5,834 bases of DNA from Trueperaceae bacterium. GTDB lineage: Bacteria > Deinococcota > Deinococci > Deinococcales > Trueperaceae. Of the stretch, positions 4,791 to 5,834 are shown one piece after another. The notes beneath the pieces were generated by a model. That model did no database searches and was not told the DNA's origin. It was given only the letters and a program-made list of their open reading frames with translations. The stretch covers positions 1-5,834 of the forward strand of contig SKMG01000010.1 in NCBI GenBank assembly GCA_007121175.1. Direction: 5' to 3'. Made by a program: the position numbers and the translations under genes. Each line of letters opens with the position of its first letter. Position 1 is the stretch's first letter.

Positions 4791-5834
4791 TCACGTCGCC
4801 GGATCCGGCGCCGGCCGCGGCAGCGTCTCGGGCACCGCCCAGGTGAAGACGACGGCGGCCCCGAACCCCAGTGCCGCGATCACCAAGGTGGCGCTCGCCA
4901 GCGTGATCAGATCGGCGATCGCCCCGACCGCCACCGGGCCGCCCATGCCGCCGGCGTCGCCGATCAGCCGCCACACGCCCAAGAACTCACCGACGGTGTC
5001 GCGCGGCGCCAGATCGGCTCCCAGCGTCATCATCGTGCCCGCCCCGATTCCGTTACCGAAGCCGATCACCGCTCCGGCCAGCGCGAGGCCGCCGAAGCCG
5101 CCGGCGAGCGGAACCAGCAGCATGCCGAGCGCCTGGATCGTGAAGCACGGCACGATCGCGTACTTGCGTCCGAACCGGTCCATGAGCATGCCAGCGAGCG
5201 GGAACAGCGCCACGTCGAAGGCCGCGGCGATCGACAGGACCCAGCCGACCGCCTGCACGTCGAGACCCAGCGCCACGGCGCCGTAGAGCGGCAGGACGAT
5301 CTTCCGACCGGAGCGGATCGTCTGCGCCATCACGAAGCCCGTCCCGGTCACCAGCAGCAGCCGGCGCTGCTCCACCAGGACCTGCCGCAACGCCGCGCGG
5401 TGACCGAGCCGCTTGCGCGGTTGCCGCTCGGCGGCCGAGCGGGGCTCCAGGAACGCCGCGCACAGCGCGAAGGCGACCACGGACACGAGACCGAAGGCCA
5501 GGAAGGCCGCCGCAAAGCCGAACGTTGCCGCAATCACGCCGCCCAGCGCCGGGCCCAGCAGCAAGCCGATGCGTTGTGCCCCGCCCGCCGCGGCGATGGC
5601 CCGCCCGCGCGTCTCGCTGCGGATCGACTCGGTCAGGTAGGCGTGGCGCGACAGTCCCCACATCGCTGCTCCGATGCCGGCCGTCAGCCGCAGCCCCACC
5701 GCCGCGCCCACGGTGCCGAACAGCGGGATCGCAGCGACCGACGCGCCCACCAGGCCGACGCCGACCAGCATGACGGTCTTGCGATCGAGGCGGCGTAGCA
5801 GCGATCCCGCCGGCACGTCGCCGAGCAGCATCCC
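4791..5834 (-). CDS. Major facilitator superfamily transporter, probably an exporter (N-terminus cut off)
   Basis: Inner-membrane secondary transporter on the minus strand; the frame is open to the right edge, so the ATG at 5829-5831 is probably internal. About the first 50 residues (segment 1 and part of segment 2) are missing and roughly ten hydrophobic segments are visible. Numbered from that ATG, the segment 2-3 loop carries motif A in degraded form (G9-SLLRRLD-R17-K18). Segment 5 has motif C, G89-x3-G93-P94-x2-G97-G98, a mark of drug/proton antiporters, which favours export. A basic cytoplasmic loop at about 129-150 joins the two halves. The segment 8-9 loop has a full motif A copy, G214-MLMD-R219-FG-R222-K223. 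The C-terminus ends with a PETL-like stretch (334-337) and a short Pro-rich tail, as in many multidrug-type members. The substrate cannot be assigned. The promoter lies outside the window. Confidence 0.85.
   Translation of the reverse strand, partial: GMLLGDVPAGSLLRRLDRKTVMLVGVGLVGASVAAIPLFGTVGAAVGLRLTAGIGAAMWGLSRHAYLTESIRSETRGRAIAAAGGAQRIGLLLGPALGGVIAATFGFAAAFLAFGLVSVVAFALCAAFLEPRSAAERQPRKRLGHRAALRQVLVEQRRLLLVTGTGFVMAQTIRSGRKIVLPLYGAVALGLDVQAVGWVLSIAAAFDVALFPLAGMLMDRFGRKYAIVPCFTIQALGMLLVPLAGGFGGLALAGAVIGFGNGIGAGTMMTLGADLAPRDTVGEFLGVWRLIGDAGGMGGPVAVGAIADLITLASATLVIAALGFGAAVVFTWAVPETLPRPAPDPAT

Noticed and set aside
4019..4846. 275-codon + strand frame spanning the end of the cyclase, the gap and the SprT-like gene
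   Set aside because: Ala/Arg-rich low-complexity translation; the SprT-like frame carries HEIAH and two CxxC motifs instead.

Overview
This is a strongly G+C-rich bacterial window with G or C at most third codon positions. It carries five protein-coding genes, two of them cut by the window edges. The base composition, an actinobacterial-looking promoter, a TANNNT box placed directly before a start codon, and the protein styles suggest a high-GC Actinomycetota-like organism, possibly Thermoleophilia or a relative. This placement is inference; Deinococcota or Chloroflexota are not excluded. No RNA gene, CRISPR array, insertion sequence or phage gene was seen.

Layout. Positions 1-2842 (+ strand) hold the two membrane subunits of a maltose/maltodextrin-type ABC importer. 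malF has lost only its extreme N-terminus upstream of the window, and malG overlaps it by 4 bp (ATGA). The binding protein (MalE) is probably upstream, out of view, and no MalK ATPase is visible. Both permeases depart from the E. coli type. The MalF extracytoplasmic loop has a four-fold repeated beta-hairpin-like motif and several sugar-pocket positions are changed. MalG has a signal-peptide-like N-terminal extension and two additional membrane segments.

Positions 2843-2964 form a regulatory gap with a plausible -35/-10 promoter and a clear ribosome binding site. They precede a soluble PAS-coiled coil-GGDEF diguanylate cyclase (2965-4155) with an intact I-site. A 146-bp gap with a 14-bp tandem repeat follows. 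Next comes a SprT-like zinc metalloprotease gene (4302-4784) that appears to be transcribed leaderless or nearly so. It converges, with only 6 bp between stop codons, on a major facilitator superfamily exporter on the minus strand (4791 to the right edge, N-terminus missing).

How the genes work together. Only malF and malG are clearly one operon and one complex. The cyclase has its own promoter candidate and no visible functional tie to the transporter. The protease and the exporter look like independent housekeeping or accessory genes. I do not see a novel multi-gene system here. The most unusual material lies in the architecture of the two transporter permeases.
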